Below are positions 51,996 to 61,353 of a stretch of 64,000 nt of DNA, in pieces. The stretch lies in assembly GCA_964569795.1 (NCBI GenBank), contig CAZMVB010000011.1:61674-125673 (forward strand), in the 5' to 3' direction. The stretch is from JAHJDS01 sp964569795. Its GTDB lineage: Bacteria; Desulfobacterota; Desulfarculia; Desulfarculales; JAHJDS01. Within the stretch, counting starts at the first letter, position 1. Every line of letters starts with the position of its first letter. The position numbers were made by a program, and so were the translations under genes. The notes beneath the pieces are model-generated. The model ran no database searches, had not been told where the DNA came from, and saw nothing but the letters and a program-made list of their open reading frames with translations.

Positions 51996-53207
51996 ATGGA
52001 TCAGACCTTGTTCGAGCCCTATCACCTGACCCCGACCGTTGAGGTCGAGGCCCGCCTGGCCGCCCTGGGGGCCCGCCTGGCCGCGGCCGGTTTGGACGGC
52101 GCGCTGGTGTTCCATCCGGTCAACCGCTTCTACCTCACCGGGACCATGCAGGCCGGGGCCCTCTGGATCGAACCCGACGGCCGGGCGGTCCAGTTCATTC
52201 ACCGCGACCCGGGCCGGGCCGCCTTCGAGTCGCCGGTCGAGACAATCGCCGTGGCCTCGCTCAAGGAGGTCGCCCCGGGCGTGGCCGAGCGCCTGGGCCG
52301 GACGCCGGCCCGGTTGGGGTTCGAACTGAGCGAGCTGCCGGCGGCCGACCTGGCCCGCTACCAGCAGACCTGGCCCGGGATGGCCCCGGTCAACGTGTCG
52401 CCCGCGATCATGGACCTGCGGGCAGTCAAGAGCGATTACGAGATCGGGCTCATGGCCCGGTCCGGGGAACTGGCCCGCCGGGTGTACGGGGCGGTGCCGA
52501 CCTGGTTGCGTCCCGGGATGACCGAGATCGAACTGGCCGCCGAGATGACCCGCCTGGCCATGAGCGCCGGACACATCAACACCGTCCGGATGGGCGGCTT
52601 CGGGGCCGAGTCGTTCAACTGGCACGTCGTTTCCGGCCGCGCCGGGTCGCTGGTCAGCACCATCGACGCCCCCTTTGCCGGCCTGGGCCTGTCCCCGGCC
52701 TGGCCCATGGGCGCCGGCCGCCGGCCGATCGGGCCCGGCGATCCGGTCCTGATCGACTTCGGCCTCTGCCTGGACGGCTACCTGGTGGACCTGACCCGGA
52801 TGTTTTCGCTCGGTCCGCCCGCCCCGCGGCTCAGGGACGCCTTCGAGGGCCTGGAAACGATCGAGACCGAACTGCTGGCCCGCCTGATGCCGGGGGAGTC
52901 CTGCTCTGACCTCTACCAACTCGCCCTGGAGACGGCCGACCGGCTGGGCTGGGCCGACTCCTTCCTGGGGCACCCCGGCCAAAAGGCCCGCTTCGCCGGC
53001 CACGGCCTGGGCCTGCAGTTGAACGAGCCTCCCTTTCTGGCCCCGGGTCATGACGCGCCCCTGCGGGCGGGGCACGTGGTCGCCCTGGAACTGAAGACGG
53101 TCCTGGATCAGGGCGCCGTGGGCCTGGAGAACAGCTTTCAGGTCACCGACCAGGGGCCGCTCCTCTTGACCCCGGCCGACCCCCGCTGGGTCGTGGTCGA
53201 ACCTTGA
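51996..53207 (+). CDS. M24-family metallopeptidase (Xaa-Pro aminopeptidase/dipeptidase type)
   Basis: 403 residues: N-terminal creatinase-like domain (about 1-145, DGALVFHPVNRFYLTGTM) and a pita-bread catalytic domain. The five metal ligands are all visible: Asp254 (LIDFG), Asp265 (YLVDLTR), His336 (GHGLGL), Glu365 (ALELK) and Glu378 (GLENSF). It should cleave an N-terminal residue before proline or a proline dipeptide. Likely cytoplasmic, no signal peptide. It lies 8 bp before the GDT1 gene. Confidence 0.87.
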   Translation: MDQTLFEPYHLTPTVEVEARLAALGARLAAAGLDGALVFHPVNRFYLTGTMQAGALWIEPDGRAVQFIHRDPGRAAFESPVETIAVASLKEVAPGVAERLGRTPARLGFELSELPAADLARYQQTWPGMAPVNVSPAIMDLRAVKSDYEIGLMARSGELARRVYGAVPTWLRPGMTEIELAAEMTRLAMSAGHINTVRMGGFGAESFNWHVVSGRAGSLVSTIDAPFAGLGLSPAWPMGAGRRPIGPGDPVLIDFGLCLDGYLVDLTRMFSLGPPAPRLRDAFEGLETIETELLARLMPGESCSDLYQLALETADRLGWADSFLGHPGQKARFAGHGLGLQLNEPPFLAPGHDAPLRAGHVVALELKTVLDQGAVGLENSFQVTDQGPLLLTPADPRWVVVEP

Positions 53208-53214
53208 GGCGAAC

Positions 53215-53493
53215 ATGGAGTGGAAGTTTTTCGTAACCGCGTTCACGACGGTCTTTCTGGCCGAGCTGGGGGACAAAACCCAGTTGGCCATCCTGTCTCT
53301 GGGGGCGGGCAGCACCTCGCGCTGGTCGGTGTTCATCGGCTCGTCCCTGGCCCTGGTGCTGTCCTCGGCCATCGCCTGTCTGGTGGCCGACGCGGCGGCC
53401 CGGGTGTTGCCGGTCAAGGTCATCCGCGTGGCCGCCGGGGGGCTGTTCATCGCCCTGGGGCTGTGGATGATCCTGGTCAAGCGGGCGGCATAG
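53215..53493 (+). CDS. TMEM165/GDT1 (UPF0016) family protein, single-domain form
   Basis: 92-residue membrane protein with three helices. The family motif ExGDKT is present once (VFLAELGDKTQLAIL, residues 14-28). Most family members have two such halves in about 190 residues and move Mn2+ or Ca2+; this is one half, so it would have to form a homodimer or pair with a distant partner. GAGG precedes the ATG. It follows the M24 peptidase by 7 bp. Confidence 0.85.
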   Translation: MEWKFFVTAFTTVFLAELGDKTQLAILSLGAGSTSRWSVFIGSSLALVLSSAIACLVADAAARVLPVKVIRVAAGGLFIALGLWMILVKRAA

Positions 53494-53495
53494 CC

Positions 53496-53524
53496 TTGCC
53501 AAGCCGGTTCGAGATTACTATATT
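53496..53524 (+). promoter_or_regulatory. Promoter of def-fmt-rsmB
   Basis: TTGCCA, 17-bp spacer, TATATT, about 30 bp before the def ATG. Confidence 0.6.
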
Positions 53525-53554
53525 TGGATAAGTGGACAATCCCGGGGAGTAGCA

Positions 53555-54091
53555 ATGGCCCTGCTCGAGGTGCGAACATATCCGGATCCGGTCCTGAAGG
53601 AGGTCTGCCGTCCGGTGGACGAGATCGACGACCGGGTGCGCGATCTGGCCCGGAACATGATCGAGACCATGCGCGCCGCCCCCGGGGTCGGACTGGCCGC
53701 CTGCCAGGTGGGCGAACCGATCCGGATGATCACCATGGACCTCAGTCCCCGCGACCCCAAGCCGGAGCACCTGATCGTCCTGATCAATCCCCGGGTCGTC
53801 CAGGCCGAAGGCGAGCAGAACTCGACCGAGGGTTGTCTGTCCCTGCCCGAATTCCAGGCCGAGGTCAAGCGGGCCAATCGGGTGGTGGTCGAGGGCCTGG
53901 ACCTGCAGGGCGAGCCCGTTCGGTTCGAGCACCAGGGCCTGCTGGCCGTGATCTGCCAGCACGAGCTGGACCACCTGGACGGCACGCTCCTGCTGGATCG
54001 GATCAGTTCCCTCAAACGCAATCTTTACAAGAACAAGGTCAAAAAAGAGGCCAAACGCCAGCGCCAGGAAGACACCGCGGCCGAGTCATGA
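53555..54091 (+). CDS. def: Peptide deformylase
   Basis: Removes the N-formyl group from new proteins. 178 residues with the three motifs GVGLAACQVG (44-53), EGCLSLP (Cys94 is a metal ligand) and QHELDHLDG (His136, Glu137, His140). First gene of a three-gene unit with fmt and rsmB, the classical order. GGGGAG precedes the ATG; it overlaps fmt by 4 bp. Confidence 0.97.
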   Translation: MALLEVRTYPDPVLKEVCRPVDEIDDRVRDLARNMIETMRAAPGVGLAACQVGEPIRMITMDLSPRDPKPEHLIVLINPRVVQAEGEQNSTEGCLSLPEFQAEVKRANRVVVEGLDLQGEPVRFEHQGLLAVICQHELDHLDGTLLLDRISSLKRNLYKNKVKKEAKRQRQEDTAAES

Positions 54092-55038
54092 CCGGTTCCC
54101 ACCCGCCCCGGCTGATTTTTTTCGGCACCCCGCACTTTGCCGTGCCCACCCTGAAGGCCCTGGTCCGGGCTGAGCTGGCGCCTTTGGCCGTGGTCACCCA
54201 GCCGGACCGGCCCCGGGGACGGGGCCGCAAGGTGGTGCCGTCGGAGGTCAAGAAGGCGGCCGAAGAACCGGGTCTGCCCATCATCCAGCCCGAGCGAACC
54301 AAGGCCCCGGAGTTCGTCCAATGGCTCAATGACCAGCGGGCCGATCTTTTAGTGGTGGTCGCCTTTGGTCAGCTCTTGCCCCCGGAAATCCTGGCGGCTG
54401 CCCGGCTGGGGGCGGTGAATCTCCATCCCTCGCTCCTGCCCCGGTGGCGGGGCCCGGCCCCCATCCCCAGGGCGATCATGGCCGGGGACGCCGAGACGGG
54501 CGTCTGCGTCATGTGGCTGGACGAGGGCATGGACACCGGCGACGTGATCTCGCGGCTGGTCGAACCCATCGCCCCGGACGATACGGCCGGGACCCTGGAG
54601 TCCAGGCTGGCCGACAAGGGGGCGGCCCTGATGGTCGAGACTGTGCGGAAAATCCGGGCCCGCACGGCCGGGCGCACCCCCCAGGGTGATTCCGGGGCGA
54701 CCTATGCCGGGCCGCTCGAATCGGCCGAGGCCGAGATCGACTGGACCGGGCCGGCCGGGGACCTGGACCGGCTGATCCGCGGCCTGGACCCCCGGCCCGG
54801 GGCCTGGACCATTTTCGAGGGCCAGCGCCTGAAGCTGTTCGCCTCCCGGGAGGTTGCAACCCGGTCAGACGCTCCCCCGGGGACGGTCCTGGGGACCGAG
54901 GCCGAGGGCCTGGTGGTGGCCACCGGCCGGGGCGTCCTGGTCCTGGGCCGCATCCAGCCGCCCGGCAAGAAGGTCATGGACGCCGCCGCCTGGTGGCGGG
55001 GCCGGCGCCTGCCGGTCGGGACCCGGCTGGGGACGTGA
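54088..55038 (+). CDS. fmt: Methionyl-tRNA formyltransferase
   Basis: Formylates Met-tRNA(fMet) with 10-formyl-THF. 316 residues: FFGTPHFAVPTLKAL at the start, NLHPSLLPRWRGPAPIPRAIMAGD with the catalytic Asn and His, and MDEGMDTGD-type WLDEGMDTGDVI; C-terminal OB-like domain from about 210. ATG overlaps the def stop (ATGA) and its stop overlaps the rsmB start. Confidence 0.97.
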   Translation: MTGSHPPRLIFFGTPHFAVPTLKALVRAELAPLAVVTQPDRPRGRGRKVVPSEVKKAAEEPGLPIIQPERTKAPEFVQWLNDQRADLLVVVAFGQLLPPEILAAARLGAVNLHPSLLPRWRGPAPIPRAIMAGDAETGVCVMWLDEGMDTGDVISRLVEPIAPDDTAGTLESRLADKGAALMVETVRKIRARTAGRTPQGDSGATYAGPLESAEAEIDWTGPAGDLDRLIRGLDPRPGAWTIFEGQRLKLFASREVATRSDAPPGTVLGTEAEGLVVATGRGVLVLGRIQPPGKKVMDAAAWWRGRRLPVGTRLGT

Positions 55039-56366
55039 CCGGTCTCGCCCCCCGCCGCCTGGCCCTGGATATCCTGGCCGCCACGGCCGCGGGGCGGCGG
55101 CCCGAGGAACTCCTGGCCGCCCGCCTGCCCGAGCTGGACAAGCCCGAGGACAGACACCTGACCAGTCACCTGGTTTACGGGACCCTGCGCTGGCAGGGCC
55201 GTCTGGACTGGATCATCGATTCCCTGACCGCCAAGCCCCGGCAACTGTCTCCTGAAGTCCGGCAGATACTCCGCCTCGGCCTTTTTCAATTGATTATTCT
55301 TACGCGGGTGCCGGACCACGCCGTGGTGGACACGGCCGTCGGTCTGGCCAAGGCGCGCCGTCCTCGGGCGGCCGGACTGGTCAACGCCGTGCTGCGAGGC
55401 TTTCGGCGGCAAGAAAATTCCTTGGGTTGGCCCACTGACCCGGCCGAGCGCCTGGCCGCGACCGGTTCCCTGCCGGTGTGGCTGGCCCGGGAGTGGATCG
55501 ACCGCGCCGGTCCCGCCGAGGCCGAGGCCATGGCCGCGGCCCAGAACCAGGAACCGCCCATCAATCTGCGGACCAACACCCTGCGCACCAGCCGGGACGA
55601 CCTGGTGAAATTGCTGGCCGGCTCGGCCCGGGAGATCGGTCCCGGGCGTTTTTCGCCCGAGGCGGTCACCCTGCGCGGACCCCGGGGGGCGCTGACCGAG
55701 TGGCCCGAGTATGGCTCCGGCCTGTTCACCCTCCAGGACGAGGCGGCCCAAATGGTGTCGCACCTGGGCGCGCCGCGGCCCGGGGAGACGGTGATCGACC
55801 TCTGCGCCGGCCGGGGGGGCAAGACCTTTCATCTGGCGGCTTTACTCGGTGATCGAGGTGTTGTCCATGCTTGGGACAAGGACAAGGACCGCCTGTCCGA
55901 TCTGATTCGCGATCAAAAGAGACTGGGCCTCACCTGTGTCCGAGCACAGACCCTGGACGTCACGGCCGGTGACTTGCCCGAGGTGACGGCCGATCTGGTC
56001 CTGGTGGACGCGCCCTGTACCGGTCTGGGGGTGATCCGCCGCCGGCCGGACATCAAGTGGCGGGTTTTGCCGGGCGATCCCATGAAGATGGCCGGGCTGC
56101 AGTCCAGACTGCTGGAGGCCGCGTCCGGTCTGGTTTCCCCGGGCGGCCGGCTGGTCTATGCCGTGTGCACCCTGACCGAGGCCGAGGGCCCGGGCGCGGT
56201 GAGGCGTTTTCTGGAAAGACACCCCGAGTTCACCCTGGACCCGGCCGACCGCTGGTTGCCCGGACCGGCCCGGGACCTGAAGGACGAGCGGGGTTTTCTG
56301 GTCACCTGGCCGCATCGCCACGGGCTGGACGGCTTCTTCGGCGCCCGGCTGAGCAAAAGGGCCTAG
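55035..56366 (+). CDS. rsmB: 16S rRNA (cytosine-967-C5)-methyltransferase RsmB
   Basis: 443 residues: N-terminal NusB-like RNA-binding domain (about 1-140) and a C-terminal Fmu methyltransferase domain with VIDLCAGRGGKTFHLA for SAM, catalytic Cys378 (AVCTLTEAEG) and helper Cys328 (VDAPCTGLG). The GTG start overlaps the fmt stop (GTGA). An in-frame ATG 14 codons earlier would lie fully inside fmt. Confidence 0.95.
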   Translation: MTGLAPRRLALDILAATAAGRRPEELLAARLPELDKPEDRHLTSHLVYGTLRWQGRLDWIIDSLTAKPRQLSPEVRQILRLGLFQLIILTRVPDHAVVDTAVGLAKARRPRAAGLVNAVLRGFRRQENSLGWPTDPAERLAATGSLPVWLAREWIDRAGPAEAEAMAAAQNQEPPINLRTNTLRTSRDDLVKLLAGSAREIGPGRFSPEAVTLRGPRGALTEWPEYGSGLFTLQDEAAQMVSHLGAPRPGETVIDLCAGRGGKTFHLAALLGDRGVVHAWDKDKDRLSDLIRDQKRLGLTCVRAQTLDVTAGDLPEVTADLVLVDAPCTGLGVIRRRPDIKWRVLPGDPMKMAGLQSRLLEAASGLVSPGGRLVYAVCTLTEAEGPGAVRRFLERHPEFTLDPADRWLPGPARDLKDERGFLVTWPHRHGLDGFFGARLSKRA

Positions 56367-56399
56367 AGATCGCCCCGCCGCCTCGGCGGCGGCCGGCCC

Positions 56400-56429
56400 T
56401 TTACATTCGCTTTCCATCCAGGCTAGATT
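56400..56429 (+). promoter_or_regulatory. Promoter of rpe
   Basis: TTTACA, 18-bp spacer, TAGATT, 42 bp before the ATG. Confidence 0.55.
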
Positions 56430-56471
56430 AGGGGACGACGGCCGGGCGGGACCGGCCGGGTAGGAGTAATC

Positions 56472-57103
<632 letters not shown>

Positions 57104-57119
<16 letters not shown>

Positions 57120-58030
57120 GGTCTGGCCCGGGCCAGCCGGGCCGCCTTTATCCTCAAAATCTGCAGCATCTCGGGCTGGAAGAAATACCGTCCGATCAGC
57201 CCGGGCTGTCCCTTGCGCCGCCGATATCCGGCCCGGTGATTGACCTGGTACGGCCGGAAAAGCTCCTCGGCCAGCCGGGCCTTGTTGATCTCGTATTCGG
57301 CCTGGGAGAGCCGGCGGACCCGGGTCAGCACCTTGACCAGCCGCTGTTTCTCGCCGGCCTGCATCTTCGCCGGCAGGACCCCCTTGCGCCGTTCCAGGCG
57401 GTCCTTGATCCGCCCGGCGATGAGCCAGACCGCCTGCCTGAACCGCCACTCGGGCATGGTCCGGATGCGCTTGAACAGCCCCCTGGGGATGGGCACCACC
57501 GAGTCGTTGGCCCCGATCCGGGCCGGGCCGCGGATGTCCTTGGGCGGGATCAGACAGGCCCGGAAGAGTCCGACCAGGTAGAGCTGGTAGGGCTTGAGCA
57601 CGGACTTGACCTGTCGTTCGAGCCCGCGGAGCCGCTCCTGGTAGAAGTCCCGGATGCGGTGATCGATCCGGTTCATGTAGCCCACCTCGCGGCGCAGGTT
57701 TTTCGGAATATCCCCCGGGTGAGCGATCAGGTAGTTGCGCAGTTTGGCGAGGGTGGCGGCCCGCTGGCCCTGGGTGGCCATGAAGTCCTGACGGGCCTCC
57801 TGCTTGATCCGCTGGACCTGCGTAAGGAGGACAACCAGGCGCTGCACCTGGGCCGGCGTCAGGTCCAGGCCGTTGACCAGGTTGAGCAGGCTGATCTGGC
57901 GGCGCAGATTGGCCACCCGCCGGTATTCCGGCCGGGAATGGTCCAGCAGCGGGGCGGCCCAGGCCGAACCGAGACCGAACGTCGCCGCCAGGGCGGCCGA
58001 CAACCAGATAATATGTTTACGGGTCCCCAT
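57104..58030 (-). CDS. Secreted helical protein, Spy/CpxP-like, unknown
   Basis: 308 residues with a signal peptide ending SAWA, then a long helical basic protein. The segment LLNLVNGLDLTPAQVQRLVVLLTQVQRIKQEA resembles the LTxxQ motif of Spy/CpxP chaperones; a second basic helical half (RLVKVLTRVRRLSQAEYEINKARLAEELFRPYQ) looks like a loose repeat. Two proposed roles are periplasmic chaperone or metal/stress sensing, both inference. AAGGAG lies 8 nt before the ATG. Confidence 0.65.
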
Positions 58031-58064
58031 GGCATGATCTCCTTGAACAAGAAACCCTGGTTAT

Positions 58065-58094
58065 ATTGTAGGGACCTCTCCCGGGCCGGTGCAA
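58065..58094 (-). promoter_or_regulatory. Promoter of the CpxP-like gene
   Basis: TTGCAC, 18-bp spacer, TACAAT on the minus strand, leader about 28 nt. Confidence 0.55.
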
Positions 58095-58125
58095 CCGGTT
58101 GTGGGGTCGCGCACGGTCGCCGGCC

Positions 58126-58153
58126 TTGAACCAGGGCGTCAATGGACTATAAT
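58126..58153 (+). promoter_or_regulatory. Promoter of the unknown/zinc-ribbon unit
   Basis: TTGAAC, 16-bp spacer, perfect TATAAT, 33 bp before the ATG at 58187. Confidence 0.65.
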
Positions 58154-58186
58154 AATATCCAGGTGCCGCCGCCGCGGGGAGGGTGA

Positions 58187-58693
58187 ATGGCGAACCTTGA
58201 TCTGGATCGTTTCCTGGTCGAACTGGGCCGGAGGGTGAACGGCGACCCGGCCCAGACGACGAACATGTGGGCCGTGGGCCAGGACTTCGGCCTGGACCGG
58301 GGCGATACGGAATCAGTGGCCACCCAGCTCATGGGCCAGGGCTATCTCGAGGTCCGGACCCTGGACGGCAAGGTCGGATTGACCCCGGCCGGGGTCGAGC
58401 GGATATCCTCGCTGGCGGCCCTGTTTCCGGAGCGCAAGAACGACGGCCCTTCCTGGCGGGAGGTCGTGGCCGGGATCGAGGCGGCGGCGGGTGACCTGGC
58501 CCTGGCGCCGGCGGCCCAGAACGAGTTGCTGGCCGACCTGGGCTGTCTCAAGCTCCAACTGAGCAAGGACCGGCCCCTGGAGGCGGTCCTGACCGCCTGC
58601 GCCGAATCCGTGGCCCGGGTCCTGGCCGGCCACAAGGGACGGGCCAAGGTGGCCGAACTGGTCGATCAACTGGATGACTTGAGAAAGGAGTAA
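58187..58693 (+). CDS. Unknown protein with winged-helix-like N-terminus
   Basis: 168-residue soluble protein. Residues 1-70 look like a small winged helix (LDRFLVELGRRV, VGQDFGLDRGDTESVATQLMGQGYLEVRTLDGKVGLTPAGVERI), and the rest is helical (AQNELLADLGCLKLQLSKDRPLEAVLTACAESVARVL). It could be a DNA- or protein-binding regulator; no family recognised. It is followed by the zinc-ribbon gene after 5 bp. Confidence 0.65.
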   Translation: MANLDLDRFLVELGRRVNGDPAQTTNMWAVGQDFGLDRGDTESVATQLMGQGYLEVRTLDGKVGLTPAGVERISSLAALFPERKNDGPSWREVVAGIEAAAGDLALAPAAQNELLADLGCLKLQLSKDRPLEAVLTACAESVARVLAGHKGRAKVAELVDQLDDLRKE

Positions 58694-58698
58694 GCCGG

Positions 58699-58866
58699 AT
58701 GGCCGACAAATGCGCGCGTGACGACGTGTTGACCACGGGGACTCCCCAGGAGTTCAAGTGTCCCAACTGCGGCAACGAGGTCGAGATCTTCTCGACCGAA
58801 CAGCACCGCAAGTGCAGCAAGTGCGGGACCGTAGTTGATCGGGAAACGGCGGAGCGGGTGGCCTGA
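58699..58866 (+). CDS. 55-residue zinc-ribbon protein
   Basis: Very short protein (55 residues) with two CxxC knuckles, FKCPNCGNEVEIF and RKCSKCGTVV, which should bind one zinc ion. It begins MADKCARDDVLTTG. AAGGAG stands 9 nt before the ATG and partly overlaps the stop region of the upstream gene, so translation and transcription are shared with it. The role is unknown; such ribbons often bind RNA or act as subunits. Confidence 0.75.
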   Translation: MADKCARDDVLTTGTPQEFKCPNCGNEVEIFSTEQHRKCSKCGTVVDRETAERVA

Positions 58867-58871
58867 GCCGG

Positions 58872-59585
58872 TCAGGGACGCCCCCGGGCGTTCCAGATGA
58901 GGGTGGCGGCTACCTTGGCCGCGGTCTCCGTTCGAAACACGGTGGGGCCCAGGCTGACGGTCTGAAAACCGGCGGTTTGGGCCTGTGCTGTCTCGGCTTC
59001 GGCCAGGCCGCCCTCGGGGCCGACGATTATCACCAGGGATCGGGCCGGATCGAGCTCGATCCGGTCCAGGTCCTGGGCAGTGGCCTCGGGATCGAGCAGG
59101 AGCTTTGACCCGACGGACCCGGTCGCGGCCAGCAGCTCGGTCCAGGAAACCGGGGCCCGGACCGAGCCGATCCAGGGGCGGGCGGTCTGCTTGGCCGTCT
59201 CGAAGACGATCTTTTGCCAGCGAACAAGACGCGACGGCCCGGCAGACTCGGCCCGGCTGCGCTTACAGGAAAAGGGGATCACTTCGGAAAACCCCAGTTC
59301 GGCAGCGGCCCGGACCACCTCGTCGAACCGGGGCCCCCGGATCAGGGCCACGGCCAGGATCGTGTCCGGCGGCCGTGGGGTTTCCCGAAAAACCCCCGTC
59401 CAGGCCAGGCCGACCCGCTTGGGTGTGACCTGGATCACCTCGGCCGGCCTGACGCCGCCCCGGCCGTCGGTCAGGCTGATCTCCTGCCCGACCTTGACCC
59501 GCCTGACCGTGGCCAGGTGCCGCGCCTGCTCGCCGGTCAGGGCCGGCGCGGCCGCGTCCAGGTTTTCCAAGAAAAAGCGAGGCAT
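58872..59585 (-). CDS. rsmE: 16S rRNA (uracil-1498-N3)-methyltransferase RsmE
   Basis: SPOUT-fold methyltransferase, 237 residues. PUA-like N-terminal domain (about 1-70), then the knot with IIVGPEGGLAEAE and VSLGPTVFRTETAAKVAATL. The family consensus LGxRILRTETA reads LGPTVFRTETA here, a small change. The ATG at 59585 overlaps the prmA stop (TGATG); a GTG one codon before is possible. It converges on the zinc-ribbon gene with a 5-bp gap. Confidence 0.94.
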   Translation of the reverse strand: MPRFFLENLDAAAPALTGEQARHLATVRRVKVGQEISLTDGRGGVRPAEVIQVTPKRVGLAWTGVFRETPRPPDTILAVALIRGPRFDEVVRAAAELGFSEVIPFSCKRSRAESAGPSRLVRWQKIVFETAKQTARPWIGSVRAPVSWTELLAATGSVGSKLLLDPEATAQDLDRIELDPARSLVIIVGPEGGLAEAETAQAQTAGFQTVSLGPTVFRTETAAKVAATLIWNARGRP

Positions 59586-60493
59586 CACTCGGTCCCTCCC
59601 CGGCGCAGCCGCAGGGCGGTCCAGCCTTCAAGGCTGGTCGGGACGGTCTCGGACCAGGCCGGCGGCCCGAAGCCGGCCCTGACCTCGGCCGCCTGTTCGT
59701 CCAGCAGACCGGAGGCGATGAGCCACCCGCCCGGCGCGGTCAGCCGGGTCAGTTCCCCGGCCAGATCGAGCAGGTCCCCGGCGGTCAGGTTGGCCGCGAC
59801 CAGGGGCCACCTCCCGTCCAGGCACTGGGGGCCGCCGATGACCAGGGCCAGGCGGCCTGCGACGTGGTTGAGGGCCGCGTTGTGGCGGCTGGCCCGGGCG
59901 GCCAGGGGATCGATGTCCAGTCCCACGGCCCGGGGGACGCCCAGGGCCAGGCCGGCCAGGGCCAGGATGCCGCTGCCGCAGCCCACGTCCAGCATCTCGC
60001 CCTGGCCGGGAGTGACGATCTGGGCCAGCAGCCGCAGACAAAGGGCCGTGGACTGGTGGTGCCCGGTGCCAAAGGCCTGGTCCGGGTCGATGATCACCTC
60101 GGCCTCGCCGTCCTGAAGGCCGGCCGTCTCCCAGGGCGGTCGGACCACCAGGTTCGGGGCCGGCCGAATCGGCCGGAAGAACTTGCGCCAGGCCCGGGAC
60201 CAATCACAATCCGCAATTTGCCTGACTGTGTAGGTGGCCTGAACCCGAGCCTTTCCTGGTAACTCTAACGAGACCTTATTAAAAAATTTCCTCAATTCCG
60301 CCTCGGCCTCGGGCCACGTCTCCGGCGGGAACCAGGCGGTCAGGACCACCCGGTCCGGGCGCGAGTCGTCCACGGCCACGCCCCGGCCGGACAGTTCGGT
60401 CAGCCGCCAGACCAGGACGTCCTCGGCCGCGGGGTCGGCCTCGAGGCTGACCTCGATCCACGAGGCGGGGCGATCGTTTTTAGGTCTCATCAT
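59585..60493 (-). CDS. prmA: Ribosomal protein L11 methyltransferase PrmA
   Basis: Methylates L11. About 302 residues from this start: N-terminal L11-recognition domain (SWIEVSLEADPAAEDVLVWRLTELSGRGVAV) and SAM domain with DPDQAFGTGHHQSTALCL, MLDVGCGSGILALAG and AANLTAGDLLDL (the family has NI/LxxxPL). An in-frame ATG at 60556 would add 21 residues but leaves only 33 bp to the divergent larB, so the start at 60493 is preferred with moderate certainty. It is followed by rsmE, a common pair. Confidence 0.92.
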   Translation of the reverse strand: MMRPKNDRPASWIEVSLEADPAAEDVLVWRLTELSGRGVAVDDSRPDRVVLTAWFPPETWPEAEAELRKFFNKVSLELPGKARVQATYTVRQIADCDWSRAWRKFFRPIRPAPNLVVRPPWETAGLQDGEAEVIIDPDQAFGTGHHQSTALCLRLLAQIVTPGQGEMLDVGCGSGILALAGLALGVPRAVGLDIDPLAARASRHNAALNHVAGRLALVIGGPQCLDGRWPLVAANLTAGDLLDLAGELTRLTAPGGWLIASGLLDEQAAEVRAGFGPPAWSETVPTSLEGWTALRLRRGGTE

Positions 60494-60589
60494 GGCGGCG
60501 AGGGTCTTCCCCTGGTCGAGCTTGTGATGGCTGACCCGAAAGGGTATGCTTCCCATTATTCACCAGGCTTGGGATAGAGGCAACAAGGG

Positions 60590-61339
60590 ATGAATCAGGA
60601 CAGGTTGACGGAACTCTTGGGCGCGGTAAGGTCCGGCGAGGTCTCGGTCGAGGCGGCGCTCGAAAAACTCAAGCATCTGCCCTTCGAGGACCTGGGCTTC
60701 GCCCGGGTCGATCACCACCGGGCCCTGAGACAGGGGCGGCCCGAGGTGATCTACGGCGAGGGCAAGTTTTCCGGCCAGATCATTGACATCGCCCGGCGGT
60801 TGCTGGAGGCGGGGAGCAACGTTTTGGTCACCCGGGTCGATGAGGCCAAGGCCGAGGCCATCCTGGCGGCCCTGCCCGGGGCCGAGCACCACACCCTGGC
60901 CCGGGCGGTGACGGTCACCAAGTTCGAGACGGGCAACCAGGCCCGGGGGACCATCGCCGTGCTGTGCGCCGGGACCTCGGACGTGCCCGTGGCCGAGGAG
61001 GCCCGGCTGACGATCGAGATGATGGGCCACCCGGTCAAGACCGGCTATGACGTGGGCGTGGCCGGGCTGCACCGGCTGCTGCACGAGCAGGCCCTGCTGG
61101 CCTCGGCCACGGTCTTCGTGGTCGTGGCCGGGATGGAGGGGGCCTTGCCCTCGGTCGTGGGCGGTCTGGTGGACAAGCCGGTGATCGCCGTGCCGACCAG
61201 CGTCGGTTACGGCACCAGCTTCGGCGGCCTGGCCGCCCTGCTGGGGATGCTCAACTCCTGCGCCGCCGGGGTGAGCGTGGTCAACATCGACAACGGCTTC
61301 GGCGCCGGGGTGGTGGCGGCCATGATCAACCGGGCCTGA
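60590..61339 (+). CDS. larB: Nickel-pincer cofactor biosynthesis protein LarB (NaAD carboxylase)
   Basis: LarB carboxylates nicotinic acid adenine dinucleotide in the first step of nickel-pincer nucleotide synthesis. 249 residues. The N-terminal part (about 1-115, FARVDHHRALRQGRPEVIYGEGK) is LarB-specific and the C-terminal part is the AIRC/PurE-like domain (IAVLCAGTSDVPVAEEARLT, YDVGVAGLHRLL, VVVAGMEGALPSVVGGL, VPTSVGYGTSFGGLAALLGMLNSCA). larC and larE are not in the window. It heads a unit with the IspH fusion, GNAT and nitroreductase genes, all plus strand with short gaps. Confidence 0.94.
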   Translation: MNQDRLTELLGAVRSGEVSVEAALEKLKHLPFEDLGFARVDHHRALRQGRPEVIYGEGKFSGQIIDIARRLLEAGSNVLVTRVDEAKAEAILAALPGAEHHTLARAVTVTKFETGNQARGTIAVLCAGTSDVPVAEEARLTIEMMGHPVKTGYDVGVAGLHRLLHEQALLASATVFVVVAGMEGALPSVVGGLVDKPVIAVPTSVGYGTSFGGLAALLGMLNSCAAGVSVVNIDNGFGAGVVAAMINRA

Positions 61340-61353
61340 GGTTTTTGGTCAGG

